NCBI GenBank assembly: GCA_020854105.1
Contig: JADZGB010000009.1
Span: forward strand, 124,001-188,000
Direction of reading: 5' to 3'
Length of the DNA stretch: 64,000 bases
Source of the DNA: Burkholderiales bacterium
Lineage (GTDB): Bacteria > Pseudomonadota > Gammaproteobacteria > Burkholderiales > SHXO01
The translations under genes and the position numbers were made by a program. Numbering within the stretch: position 1 is the stretch's first letter; every line of letters starts with the position of its first letter. The notes beneath the pieces are model-generated. The model made no database searches, was not told the origin of the DNA, and worked only from the letters and a program-made list of their open reading frames with translations. Shown in pieces: positions 8,411 to 16,800 of the stretch.

Positions 8411-11400
8411 ATGATCTCCCTCGTTATCCGCCAGTCCATCCGCTATCCCGGCGTGGTCGTCGCACTCGCGCTTACGCTCGTCCTCTACGGCTTCTACGTG
8501 CTCACGCGCGCGAACCTGGACGTGTTTCCCGAGTTCTCGCCCAGCCAGGTGGTGATTCAGGCCGAGGCGCCCGGACTGTCCGCCGAGCTGGTGGAACTGC
8601 AGGTGACCCAGCCGATCGAGGCTGCACTCGCCGGCACCTCTGGCGTGGAGATCGTGCGCTCGCAGTCGATTCCCGGGCTGTCCGTGGTGAGCGTGTTCTT
8701 CGACGAGCGCTCGAGCGTCTTCCAGAACCGCCAGGTGGTTGGCGAACGTCTCCTGGCGCTCGCCAACCGGCTTCCAGAGGGCGTGCCGCAGCCGACGATG
8801 ACGCCGCTCACCTCGTCCGCCAGCACCGTGCTCGGCGTCGGCCTGACCTCGGACAAGCGCTCGCTGATGGACATCCGCACGCTGGTGGACTGGACCATCC
8901 GGCCGCATCTGCTCGCGGTCGGCGGGGTGGCCGAGGTGAACGTGTTCGGCGGCGATGTGCGCCAGTGGCAGATCCAGGTCGATCCCGGCCGGCTCATGCG
9001 CCACGGTCTCGCGCTGAACGAGGTGGTGGACGCGGCGCGCAAGGCCACCGGCCTGCTCGCGTCGGGCTTCGTGAAGACCACCAACCAGCACGTCATCGTC
9101 AATGCCGAAGGACAGCCGGGAAGCGTCGAGGACCTCGCCAGGGTGCTTCTTTCGGAGAAGGACGGCCAGCCGCTGAGGCTGGGCGATGTGGCTACGGTGA
9201 TCGAAGCCGCGGCGCCGTCGATCTCGGCAGCCGGCATCGACGGCCGGCCGGGCGTGTTCCTGATGGTGCAGGGCCAGCTGGGCGCCAACACGCGTGCGGT
9301 CACGGCGGGTCTGGAGGCCGCCATCGCGGAGCTGCAGCCGCTGCTGGACAAGGAGCAGGTCCTGATTCACCCGCGCATGTTCCGCCCTGCGAACTTCATC
9401 GAGACCGCGGTGGACAACGTGCGCTTCGACCTGACCGTCGGATCGATCCTGGTCGTGATCGTGCTGTTCCTGTTCCTGTTCAACCTGCGCACCGCGCTGA
9501 TCTGCGCGACCGCGATCCCGACTTCGCTGCTCTCTGCGGTGATCGTGCTCGACTACTTCGGCGTGAGCCTCAACGTGATGGTGCTCGGCGGTCTGGCCAT
9601 CGCGCTGGGGGAGGTGGTGGACGATGCCATCATCGACACCGAGAACATCTTCCGGCGCCTGCGGGAGAACCGCCAAGCCGCCGCCCCACGTCCTGTGCGC
9701 GAGGTGGTGCTGGATGCCTCGGTGGAGGTACGCAGCTCCGTCGTGCACGCCACCTTCATCGTCGCCCTGGTGTTCGTGCCGCTGCTCACGCTGTCCGGGA
9801 TCGCCGGCAAGCTGTTCGCCCCGCTCGGCCAGGCGTACATACTGGCCATCCTCGCATCGCTGGGCGTCGCGCTCACGCTCACGCCCGCCCTGTGCTACCT
9901 GCTGCTCGCGCGCAGCGATCTGAAGGAAGTGGACCCGCCGGCCATCGCCTGGATCAAGCCGCGCTACACGGCGCTGCTGCGGCGCGTGGATCGTTTCCCG
10001 GGCCGCATCGTGGCCGCGGTGTTCGCCATCATCGCGCTGGGCATCGCCACGCTGCCATTGTTCTCCGGGGAGTTCATTCCGTCGCTGCGCGAGGGCCACT
10101 ACATCGTGCACATGAGCGCCGTGCCCGGGACCGCGGAATCCGAATCGCTGCGCATCGGCAGCAAGGTGTCCGAACGGCTTCTGGACATCGAGGGCGTGCA
10201 ATCGGTCGCGCAGTGGGTGGGACGTGCGCCCAACGGCGCCGACACCTTCGGCACGCACTACAGCGAGTTCGAGGTGGAGATCGGGGCGCTGCCGGGCAAG
10301 GAGCAGCAGCGCATCCTGCGCGAGATCCGCGAGACGCTGTCCGGCGAGCGCGGCGGCATCGTGTGGCCCGGGGTGACCTTCGGCGTGAACACCTTCCTCA
10401 CCGAACGCATCGAGGAGACCATCACGGGATTCGCAGCGCCGCTCGCGGTCAACATATACGGCAGTTCGCTGGACGCGCTGGATCGTGACGCGCAGCAGGT
10501 GGCGGCCGCGATCAGTGCCGTGCCGGGTGCGCGCGACGTGCAGGTGCAGGCCCCACCCGGCACGCCGCAACTGACCATCCGCCTGCGCCATGATCGCGCG
10601 GCCGCGCTGGGCATCGCGCCGCTGGACGCACTGCGCGCCATCAGCGCTGCCTACGAGGGCCACGAGGCCGGGCAGATCTACCGCGAGGGCCAGGTGCTCG
10701 GCCTGGTCGTGCTGCTCGAACCCGAGGCGCGCAACGACATCGGGCGCGTGGGCAATCTCCAGTTGCGAGCCCGGGACGGGCGTCTCATCCGGCTGTCACA
10801 GGTCGCGGACATCTCGCTCACCGGCGGGCGCTACAAGATCCTGCACGCGGGCGGCCGTCGCCTGCAGACGGTCACCGCCAACGTGGAGGGCCGCGACGTG
10901 GGCGGCTTCGAGCGCGACGTGCGCGCGCGCATCGCCGATCAGGTCCGGCTCGCGCAGGGCAACTATCTGGTCTACGCGGGCGAGGCCCAGGCTACCGCCC
11001 AGGCGCGAGAGGATCTGGTGGTGCACTCGCTGATCGCCGGCATCGGCATCTCCCTGCTGCTCTACATCGCCTTCAACAGCCTGCGCAACCTGGTGGTGAC
11101 CTTCGTCAACCTTCCGTTCGCGCTGATCGGGGGCGTATGCGCCGCGCTGTTCGCCGCCGGTGGCTGGATGTCGCTCGGTTCGCTCGTGGGCTTCGTGACG
11201 CTGTTCGGCATCACGCTGCGCAACTCCATCATGCTCGTCTCCCACTATCAGCATCTGGTCGAGGTCGATGGCCTTCCGTGGGGGCCGGAGACCGCGCTGC
11301 GCGGAGCGGCAGAGCGCCTGCCCTCGATCCTGATGACCGCGCTGGTCACGGGCCTCGCGCTCCTGCCCCTGGCGCTCGGCTCCGGGGAACCCGGGCGGGA

Positions 11401-11524
11401 GATCGAGGGTCCGATGGCTACCATCATCGTAGGCGGCCTGATCACCTCCACCGTTCTCAACCTGCTGATCCTGCCGAGCCTGCTGCTGCACTTCGGACGG
11501 TTCGAGAAGCGGACGGCGGCCTGA
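8411..11524 (+). CDS. RND efflux permease, heavy-metal-efflux (CusA/CzcA) type
   Basis: Twelve-helix proton-driven inner-membrane pump of 1037 aa. TM1 is followed by NLDVFPEFSPSQVVIQAEAPG, the CzcA/CusA signature 'DVFPEF.P..V.i..EapG'. TM4 carries LGEVVDDAIIDTENIFRRL, in which the first Asp aligns with the proton-relay Asp of CusA. A second RND repeat starts about residue 500. It lies 51 bp after the adaptor gene in the same operon. The fold is certain; whether it exports Cu/Ag, Co/Zn/Cd or organic compounds is not, because the Met ladder of CusA was not identified. Confidence 0.92.
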   Translation: MISLVIRQSIRYPGVVVALALTLVLYGFYVLTRANLDVFPEFSPSQVVIQAEAPGLSAELVELQVTQPIEAALAGTSGVEIVRSQSIPGLSVVSVFFDERSSVFQNRQVVGERLLALANRLPEGVPQPTMTPLTSSASTVLGVGLTSDKRSLMDIRTLVDWTIRPHLLAVGGVAEVNVFGGDVRQWQIQVDPGRLMRHGLALNEVVDAARKATGLLASGFVKTTNQHVIVNAEGQPGSVEDLARVLLSEKDGQPLRLGDVATVIEAAAPSISAAGIDGRPGVFLMVQGQLGANTRAVTAGLEAAIAELQPLLDKEQVLIHPRMFRPANFIETAVDNVRFDLTVGSILVVIVLFLFLFNLRTALICATAIPTSLLSAVIVLDYFGVSLNVMVLGGLAIALGEVVDDAIIDTENIFRRLRENRQAAAPRPVREVVLDASVEVRSSVVHATFIVALVFVPLLTLSGIAGKLFAPLGQAYILAILASLGVALTLTPALCYLLLARSDLKEVDPPAIAWIKPRYTALLRRVDRFPGRIVAAVFAIIALGIATLPLFSGEFIPSLREGHYIVHMSAVPGTAESESLRIGSKVSERLLDIEGVQSVAQWVGRAPNGADTFGTHYSEFEVEIGALPGKEQQRILREIRETLSGERGGIVWPGVTFGVNTFLTERIEETITGFAAPLAVNIYGSSLDALDRDAQQVAAAISAVPGARDVQVQAPPGTPQLTIRLRHDRAAALGIAPLDALRAISAAYEGHEAGQIYREGQVLGLVVLLEPEARNDIGRVGNLQLRARDGRLIRLSQVADISLTGGRYKILHAGGRRLQTVTANVEGRDVGGFERDVRARIADQVRLAQGNYLVYAGEAQATAQAREDLVVHSLIAGIGISLLLYIAFNSLRNLVVTFVNLPFALIGGVCAALFAAGGWMSLGSLVGFVTLFGITLRNSIMLVSHYQHLVEVDGLPWGPETALRGAAERLPSILMTALVTGLALLPLALGSGEPGREIEGPMATIIVGGLITSTVLNLLILPSLLLHFGRFEKRTAA

Positions 11525-11572
11525 ACGGCCCGTCCCGATATGCGGCTCGGGGTATCATCGAAGGTTCGGAAG

Positions 11573-11597
11573 CACGGAGGGCACCACGGAGGGCACC
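11573..11597 (+). repeat. short tandem GCACGGAGG repeat forming the ribosome-binding region
   Basis: Two adjacent copies of CACGGAGGGCAC lie immediately before the ATG at 11598. The motif resembles the widespread 'CACAGAGGACACGGAG' dispersed repeat, of which another copy is at 60165-60200. Here it places GGAGG at a workable distance from the start codon. Confidence 0.5.
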
Positions 11598-12389
11598 ATG
11601 ATCGAACAAGCGAGGAAGCTCGGGGCCGTCAGCGAGCCGGCCGTGCGCGATCGCGTGAGCGAGAAGGAATGGAGCATGCGCCGCGATCTCGCGGCAGCGT
11701 ATCAGCTGGCGTTCCAGTATCGCTGGACCGACATGATCTACACCCACTTCTCCGCGCGCGTGCCCGACAGCGAGCACCTGCTGATCAACCCCTACGGCCT
11801 CATGTTCGACGAGATCACCGCCTCGACGCTGGTGAAGATCGACAAGGACGGCAATGTCGTCGACGATCCCACCGGCTTGGGCATCAACTACGCCGGTTTC
11901 GTCATCCACGGGTGCGTGCACGAGGCGCGTCCCGAGGTGAACTGTGTCATCCACACGCACACCCGGGCCGGCGTGGCGGTGTCGGCGCAGAAGAACGGGC
12001 TGCTGGCGCTGAGTCAGCATTCCCTGCGCGTCTACGGTGAGCTGAGCTATCACGACTACGAGGGCATCGCGCTCGAACTCGACGAGCGCACCCGGCTCGC
12101 GCGCGACCTCGGGCCCAGTTCCAGGACGATGATCCTGCGCGATCACGGACTGCTCTCGCTGGGCGCCACGGTTGCTGAGGCCTTCCACCTGATGTACTAC
12201 CTCGATACGGCGTGCCAGATCCAGATCGACGCGCAGGCCGCCGGAGGCGCCGATCTCGAACGCATCCCCGAGCCGGTCGCGCAGAAGGGATACGTGCAGT
12301 TCCAGCGCCCGGGCGGGTCGGAACTGGACAAGGAATGGCCGGCGCTGCTGCGCATGCTCGATCGCAAGGGCGTCGCCTACCGCAACTGA
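11598..12389 (+). CDS. class II aldolase/adducin family protein
   Basis: Fold of fuculose-1-phosphate aldolase (Aldolase_II, PF00596), 263 aa, cytosolic. Zinc-binding histidines are visible in VIHTHTRAG and ILRDHGLLSLG; THFSARVPD and INPYGLMFDEIT form the substrate/phosphate region. The first ~25 residues are an extension before EEWSMRRDLAAAYQ-type helix 1. Family members include aldolases, a methylthioribulose dehydratase and proteins of unknown activity, so no reaction is assigned. The ATG directly follows a tandem GCACGGAGG repeat that supplies the ribosome-binding site. Confidence 0.9.
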   Translation: MIEQARKLGAVSEPAVRDRVSEKEWSMRRDLAAAYQLAFQYRWTDMIYTHFSARVPDSEHLLINPYGLMFDEITASTLVKIDKDGNVVDDPTGLGINYAGFVIHGCVHEARPEVNCVIHTHTRAGVAVSAQKNGLLALSQHSLRVYGELSYHDYEGIALELDERTRLARDLGPSSRTMILRDHGLLSLGATVAEAFHLMYYLDTACQIQIDAQAAGGADLERIPEPVAQKGYVQFQRPGGSELDKEWPALLRMLDRKGVAYRN

Positions 12390-12407
12390 CCATCAACCCG
12401 AACAAGC

Positions 12408-12893
12408 ATGCAAACAACCATGATCCGACTCATTCTCGCCGCATTCCTCCTCCTTCCCACCCTCGTGCGCGCCGATTACCAGGAAGGCGTGCAACTCTAC
12501 GCGACCGGCAAGTACACCTCGGCGATGGAGCAGTTCCAGAAGGCCGCCGCGGAGAACGATCCGAGGGCCATCTACTTCGTCGGCTTCCTGCACCACAACG
12601 GCTACGGCGTGCCGAAGAGCGATGCGGAAGCGATGAAGTGGATGCGGCGCTCCGCCGACATGAACCACTACGATTCGCAGTACTACATGGGCATCCTCAG
12701 CCAGTCCGGGAAGGGCGTGCCGCACGACCTCGTCGCCGCGCACATGTGGTTCTCGCTGGCGCAGAAGAGCGCACCCAACGAGCGCGATGCGGCCTATACC
12801 CGGCGTGAGGTGCGTCGGCTGGAGAAGAAGATGACGCCCGAACAGATCGGCAAGTCCAAGCAACTGGTGGAGCAGTGGAAGCCGGCAGGCTGA
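12408..12893 (+). CDS. periplasmic Sel1-like repeat protein
   Basis: Signal peptide (MIRLILAAFLLLPTLVRA) followed by about three Sel1-type TPR units: YQEGVQLYATGKYTSAMEQF, then IYFVGFLHHNGYGVPKSDAEAMKWMRRSA, then YYMGILSQSGKGVPHDLVAAHMWFSLAQ. Sel1 proteins are protein-interaction scaffolds. The C-terminal ~35 residues are charged helix ending EQWKPAG. Two starts are close (12408 and the ATG four codons later); the second gives a tidier signal peptide. It follows the aldolase gene by 18 bp and may be co-transcribed. Confidence 0.85.
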   Translation: MQTTMIRLILAAFLLLPTLVRADYQEGVQLYATGKYTSAMEQFQKAAAENDPRAIYFVGFLHHNGYGVPKSDAEAMKWMRRSADMNHYDSQYYMGILSQSGKGVPHDLVAAHMWFSLAQKSAPNERDAAYTRREVRRLEKKMTPEQIGKSKQLVEQWKPAG

Positions 12894-12923
12894 CACCCGG
12901 CAGGCCGGCGGTGCTGACCGGCC

Positions 12924-13727
12924 TCAGCTCAGTGTCGCCGCCAGAAAGAACATCGCCGCGAAACCGGTGAACAGCGCGGCCGTTGCGCCGCGCTCGAAGC
13001 CCGGGCGGTGCGTCTCGGGAATCACCTCGCTGCTGATCACGAACAGCATCGCGCCCGCGGCGAATGCCAATGCCCAGGGCAGCAGCAGATCGGAGAAGGC
13101 CATCGCGCCCGCTCCGATGATGCCCCCGAGCGGCTCGACCACGCCCGAGGCGAAGGCGGCCAGGAACGCTGTACCGCGCGTGTAGCCGACCGCCATCATC
13201 CCCGCTGCGACGGCGAGTCCTTCCGGCAGGTTCTGCAGCCCGATCCCGAGCGTGACGCCCAGACCGGTCGCCAGGCTGCCGCTGGCGGCGCCCACGCCCA
13301 CCGCGAGCCCCTCCGGGAAATTGTGGATCACGATGGCGATGACGAACAGCCAGATGCGGCTCAGGCGCCGCGTGTTGTCGCCCTCGCAGCCCTTACAGAA
13401 GTGCTCGTGCGGCACGGTTGCGTTCACCGCCCACAGCACGAATCCGCCGGCTCCCAGGCTCGACAGCACGACTGCGGCTGCGCCGGCCCGGCTTCCATAC
13501 TGCGCGAGCGCCGCGTCATAGCCGGGAAGCAGCAGCGAGAACATGGTCGCCGCCAGCATGACGCCGGCGGCGAAGCTGAGCAGGACATTGGTGAGGCTGT
13601 CGCTCAGGCGCCGCACCGCCATGATGGGCAGCGCGCCCAGCGTGGTTGCCACCGTGCCGGCAAGGAAGCTCGCCAGCATTCCACTCAGGAACGGCGAGGT
13701 GGCGAAGAAATGCTCGAGTGCTTCCAT
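12924..13727 (-). CDS. ZIP-family metal transporter (ZupT-like)
   Basis: Eight-helix divalent metal importer of the inner membrane. The two metal-site helices are obvious: IVIHNFPEGLAVGVG (TM4) and GIGLQNLPEGLAVAAG (TM5), matching the ZIP HNxPEG and N/QxPEG motifs. A Cys/His-rich cytoplasmic loop HEHFCKGCEGD (~residue 130) may bind metal for sensing. The start at 13727 (MEALEHFFATSPFLSG) gives 267 aa, normal length. The upstream in-frame stretch looks non-coding. Substrate is probably Zn2+ or Fe2+/Mn2+; it converges with the Sel1 gene. Confidence 0.93.
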   Translation of the reverse strand: MEALEHFFATSPFLSGMLASFLAGTVATTLGALPIMAVRRLSDSLTNVLLSFAAGVMLAATMFSLLLPGYDAALAQYGSRAGAAAVVLSSLGAGGFVLWAVNATVPHEHFCKGCEGDNTRRLSRIWLFVIAIVIHNFPEGLAVGVGAASGSLATGLGVTLGIGLQNLPEGLAVAAGMMAVGYTRGTAFLAAFASGVVEPLGGIIGAGAMAFSDLLLPWALAFAAGAMLFVISSEVIPETHRPGFERGATAALFTGFAAMFFLAATLS

Positions 13728-14078
13728 GCGTCCTGTTGTCGTTCTGTCCGACGGGACATCCTGCGCGCCCCGCAGGACGGGGAACGGGAGTTGCAGCGCC
13801 GGATCGTACGGATGCGCTCGCCCTGTACATGGTGCACGTCCTCGGGACGGCCATCGAAGGCGAAGAAGCGGTCGACGAGGTTCCCGGCAGCAGCGAGCCC
13901 GCCACTGAAGCGCACTGGCCTGGCATTCCAGGCCGCGCCCGTGCACGGTGATACTGCCGACAGGCGCCCGCGATGACAAGCGTTCACGCCGTCATTGTTC
14001 CGATGGCTGTCATCGGACTTCTCGAACGGGCGATCACGGGCCCGCTGCTACACTGCGCATGGCGCCAGGAGCCTGTTC
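13728..14078. other. intergenic region with a possible protein remnant
   Basis: A 351-bp gap between the divergent ZIP and thioredoxin genes. On the minus strand, about 13815-13945, one frame reads like real protein (VRFSGGLAAAGNLVDRFFAFDGR in fragments such as NLVDRFFAFDGRPEDVHHV) but has no good start and degrades to Arg/Ser-rich sequence downstream. It may be a gene fragment or chance. Nothing else was recognised. Confidence 0.25.
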
Positions 14079-14483
14079 ATGACCACGTTGACCCTGACTC
14101 AGGACAATTTCGACCAGACGGTCGCCGACAACGACATGGTCGTGGTCGATTTCTGGGCACCCTGGTGCGGCCCGTGCCGCTCGTTCGCGCCGGTGTTCGA
14201 GGCGGCGTCTGAACGTCACGAGGGCATCGTGTTCGCGAAGGTGAATACCGACGAGCAGCCTGAACTCGCGGGGATGTTCGCCATCCGCTCGATCCCCACG
14301 CTCATGATCATGCGCGAGAAGGTGATCCTCTATCACGAGGCCGGATCGTTGCCGGGAAAGGCACTGGACGAGATCCTCGGGAGGGCAAGGGAGATCGACA
14401 TGGCCAAGGTGCACGAGGAAGTTGCCATGGAGCGCGAGGCGAACGTGCGGAACGGCTCGGACGAGGGTGCGCCGCCGTCCTGA
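14079..14483 (+). CDS. thioredoxin with a charged C-terminal extension
   Basis: Cytosolic thiol-disulfide reductase with the canonical active site WCGPC (C30, C33) in a normal fold: VVVDFWAPW, then VNTDEQPELAGMFAIRSIPTL including the cis-Pro (SIPT). The start at 14079 (MTTLTLTQDNF) follows CAGGAGCC. It is 134 aa, about 26 longer than E. coli TrxA; the tail (AREIDMAKVHEEVAME) is predicted helical. It stands alone, 20 bp from the convergent LysR gene. It may be a secondary thioredoxin (TrxC/YbbN-like); the tail is too short for the YbbN TPR domain. Confidence 0.92.
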   Translation: MTTLTLTQDNFDQTVADNDMVVVDFWAPWCGPCRSFAPVFEAASERHEGIVFAKVNTDEQPELAGMFAIRSIPTLMIMREKVILYHEAGSLPGKALDEILGRAREIDMAKVHEEVAMEREANVRNGSDEGAPPS

Positions 14484-14503
14484 GCGAGTCGAAAACGGCC
14501 TGA

Positions 14504-15442
14504 TCAGTGATGGCTGTACCCCGAGTCGGGCAGATCGGCCGGTGCCAGGAGCGCAGCACGCACGGCCGAGTCCTCTAGCTTCGCCACCCACCACTTGAGC
14601 GCCCTGCCAGCGTCCCGCGGACGCCAGGCCAGGTACAGGGGCGTGCGTTCACGCGGCTCCTCTACCTGCAGCTGCAGCAGGCGGCCGTCAGCGAGGCAGG
14701 GCGCAGCGAGGTGCAGTGGCACGAAACCCACGCCCAGGCCGGCGACCTGTGCCTCCAGCTTGGCCTGAACGGTGGACACGGTGAACGAATCCGGGCCGCC
14801 GGTGATGCCGGAGCTGCGCGGGGGCAGGCTGCGCGAGCTGTCCGCCACGGTCACGATGCGGTGGTCCATCACCACCGCGGTGGGAATGGGCGAGGAGGCC
14901 TGCGTGATGGGATGGGCGGGCGCCGCGGCGAACACCCACTCGATGTCGCCCAGGTGGCGGACGGTGTAGCCGGCCTCGGGCGGAGGCTCGCCCGGGGCGC
15001 CGATGCACAGGTCGGCCCGGCCGGATACGAGGGCGTCCCAGCACCCGCCCAGCACTTCCGCGGCCAGACGCAGACGGGTGCCGGCAGCCTCGCGGTAGAA
15101 CGCATCCACCAGCGACATCAGCCGCGCGCTCGGGATCAGGTCGTCGTGCGCGATGCGCAGCTCCGTCTCCCAGCCTCTGGCCATGCGCTGGACCCGGCAC
15201 TCGATGTCCACGGCCGTGCGCAGCAGGTGCCGGCCGTCCTTGAGCAACTCCTCGCCGGCGGGGGTGAGCCGTGCGCGGTGGCCGCTGCGATCGAACAGCT
15301 GCACGCCGAGATCCTGCTCGAGCTTCTGCACCGTGTAGGTGATGGCCGAGGGAACCCGGTGCAGTTCGTCGGCGGCGGCCGCAAAACTGCCCTTGCGGGC
15401 GATCGCGTCCAGCACCAGCAGGCCATCCAGCGAGAGCTTCAT
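14504..15442 (-). CDS. LysR-family transcriptional regulator (divergent to RND pump)
   Basis: 312-aa LTTR. The N-terminal winged helix reads LDGLLVLDAIARKGSFAAAADEL with recognition helix SAITYTVQKLEQDLGVQLFDR; the C-terminal half is the two-lobed effector domain (LRIAHDDL through VGFVPLHLAAP). It is transcribed away from the RND adaptor/permease genes with a 138-bp shared region, the usual arrangement for an LTTR controlling the divergent operon, so it is probably the regulator of that pump. The effector is unknown. Confidence 0.93.
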   Translation of the reverse strand: MKLSLDGLLVLDAIARKGSFAAAADELHRVPSAITYTVQKLEQDLGVQLFDRSGHRARLTPAGEELLKDGRHLLRTAVDIECRVQRMARGWETELRIAHDDLIPSARLMSLVDAFYREAAGTRLRLAAEVLGGCWDALVSGRADLCIGAPGEPPPEAGYTVRHLGDIEWVFAAAPAHPITQASSPIPTAVVMDHRIVTVADSSRSLPPRSSGITGGPDSFTVSTVQAKLEAQVAGLGVGFVPLHLAAPCLADGRLLQLQVEEPRERTPLYLAWRPRDAGRALKWWVAKLEDSAVRAALLAPADLPDSGYSHH

Positions 15443-15580
15443 GAAACAAGACGCCGCGTTCGATAATTCGTGCTACGGACTTTCAAATCGGGCTAGAATT
15501 CCCCTTCTATAAGCCGGGGCGCGGGCACGAGGCCACTCCAGAACAACCCTGCGCCGGGGCCGACATTCGAGGTATTCGCT
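15443..15580. promoter_or_regulatory. divergent LysR/RND intergenic control region
   Basis: The only AT-rich stretch between the LysR gene and the efflux adaptor gene is around 15459-15512. It contains TAGAAT (15494-15499), a plausible -10 element for the pump operon, with no strong -35, as expected of an activator-dependent promoter. An LTTR operator probably lies here; the exact palindrome is not certain. Confidence 0.4.
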
Positions 15581-16762
15581 TTGGAAAAGTCTACTTTTCG
15601 TACTGTAGCGCTAGTGGCGGTGCTGGTCATGTCGGTCACCGCCTGCGGCAAGAAGGAGGAGCAAGCCGCAGCCCCGGCGCCCCCGGCCAAGCCCGCCGGA
15701 GCCGCTGCCGGCGGCCCGCCGCCGGGTCTTCCGGTCAAGGCGGTCCAGGTCAAGCTCGGGGAGGTGCGCAGCGAACTCACCGCCGTCGGATCGCTGCTCG
15801 CGGACGAGGCCGTGATCATCCGGCCCGAAATCGACGGGCGCGTCGTGGCCATCCATTTCGACGAAGGGCAGCGGGTTGCAAAGGGCCAGAAGCTGGTCAC
15901 CCTCGACCCCGCCGAACTCAAGGCGCAACTCGCACAGTCCGAGGCACAGGCCCGCACCGACACCCAGCGCTTCGAGCGTTCGAAGGAACTGCTGGCCCAG
16001 AAGTTCATCTCCCAGGAAGCACTCGACGTTGCCCGGAACAACCTCGATCGCGCCGAGGCGCTGCGCCGGGAAGCCGAGGCGCGCCTGAGCAAGACCGTGA
16101 TCACCGCACCGTTCTCCGGGATGGTGGGGCTGCGCCTGATCAGCCCCGGCGCCTACGTCAAGGCCGGCGAGGACATCGTGCGGCTCGAGAACCTCGACTC
16201 CATCAAGCTCGACTTCCGCATTCCCGAGGTATTCGCGGCGCAGGTGCGTCCGGGCCAGAACGTGTCGGTCCGGCTCGACGCCTTCCCTGGCGAAGAGTTC
16301 CGCGGATCGATCTATGCGATCGAGCCGGCGATGGACGAGCGCACCCGCACCTTCCTGGTGCGGGCGAAGGTCCCCAACGCGGGTGCCAAGCTCAAGCCTG
16401 GCATGTTCGTGCGTGTGGGCCTGACGCTGGAGACGCGCAAGAACGCCATGCTCGTGCCCGAGCCGGCGATCTGGCCGCAGGGTCAGGACAACTTCGTGTT
16501 CCGCGTGCTGGATGGCAAGGCGGCGCTGACCAAGGTGCAGCTCGGCACGCGCCGGCCCGGGGAGGTGGAGATTGTCACCGGCCTGTCGCCCAGCGACACG
16601 GTGATCACCGAAGGCCAGATCAAGCTGCGCGACGGCGCGCCGGTGATGGTGCTGCCGGACCAGCCCCCACCCACCGCGCAGGAAGGTGCGGCGGCCGTAG
16701 GTGCGGTCAAGCCTGCGGCCTCGGCCGGTGCCGCAGCGCAGCTCGAAAAGAAAGGCGGCTGA
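15581..16762 (+). CDS. RND efflux periplasmic adaptor lipoprotein (MexA/AcrA-like)
   Basis: 393-aa membrane fusion protein. A lipoprotein signal ends in the lipobox SVTAC (Cys ~22), followed by an Ala/Pro-rich linker. Then comes the barrel-sandwich domain (VGSLLADEAVIIRPEIDGRV and TVITAPFSGMVGLR), the helical hairpin (~100-160) and the beta-barrel (LDSIKLDFRIPEVFAAQ). The start is TTG at 15581, giving MEKSTFRTVALVAVL; no ATG gives a complete signal peptide. It is followed after 38 bp by the permease gene. No outer-membrane channel gene is in this operon, so the pump must borrow one. Confidence 0.9.
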   Translation: MEKSTFRTVALVAVLVMSVTACGKKEEQAAAPAPPAKPAGAAAGGPPPGLPVKAVQVKLGEVRSELTAVGSLLADEAVIIRPEIDGRVVAIHFDEGQRVAKGQKLVTLDPAELKAQLAQSEAQARTDTQRFERSKELLAQKFISQEALDVARNNLDRAEALRREAEARLSKTVITAPFSGMVGLRLISPGAYVKAGEDIVRLENLDSIKLDFRIPEVFAAQVRPGQNVSVRLDAFPGEEFRGSIYAIEPAMDERTRTFLVRAKVPNAGAKLKPGMFVRVGLTLETRKNAMLVPEPAIWPQGQDNFVFRVLDGKAALTKVQLGTRRPGEVEIVTGLSPSDTVITEGQIKLRDGAPVMVLPDQPPPTAQEGAAAVGAVKPAASAGAAAQLEKKGG

Positions 16763-16800
16763 GGCTGCACCCGCTCTGCTCCCGCAAGGGGAGGTGACCC

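Noticed and set aside
13815..13945. Small gene on the minus strand between the ZIP and thioredoxin genes
   Set aside because: The sequence is protein-like for about 40 residues but lacks a start and ends in biased sequence; kept only as a possible remnant.
15581..15583. Possibility that the second RND adaptor is truncated because it lacks an ATG
   Set aside because: The TTG start gives a complete lipoprotein signal peptide and the remaining domains are full length.
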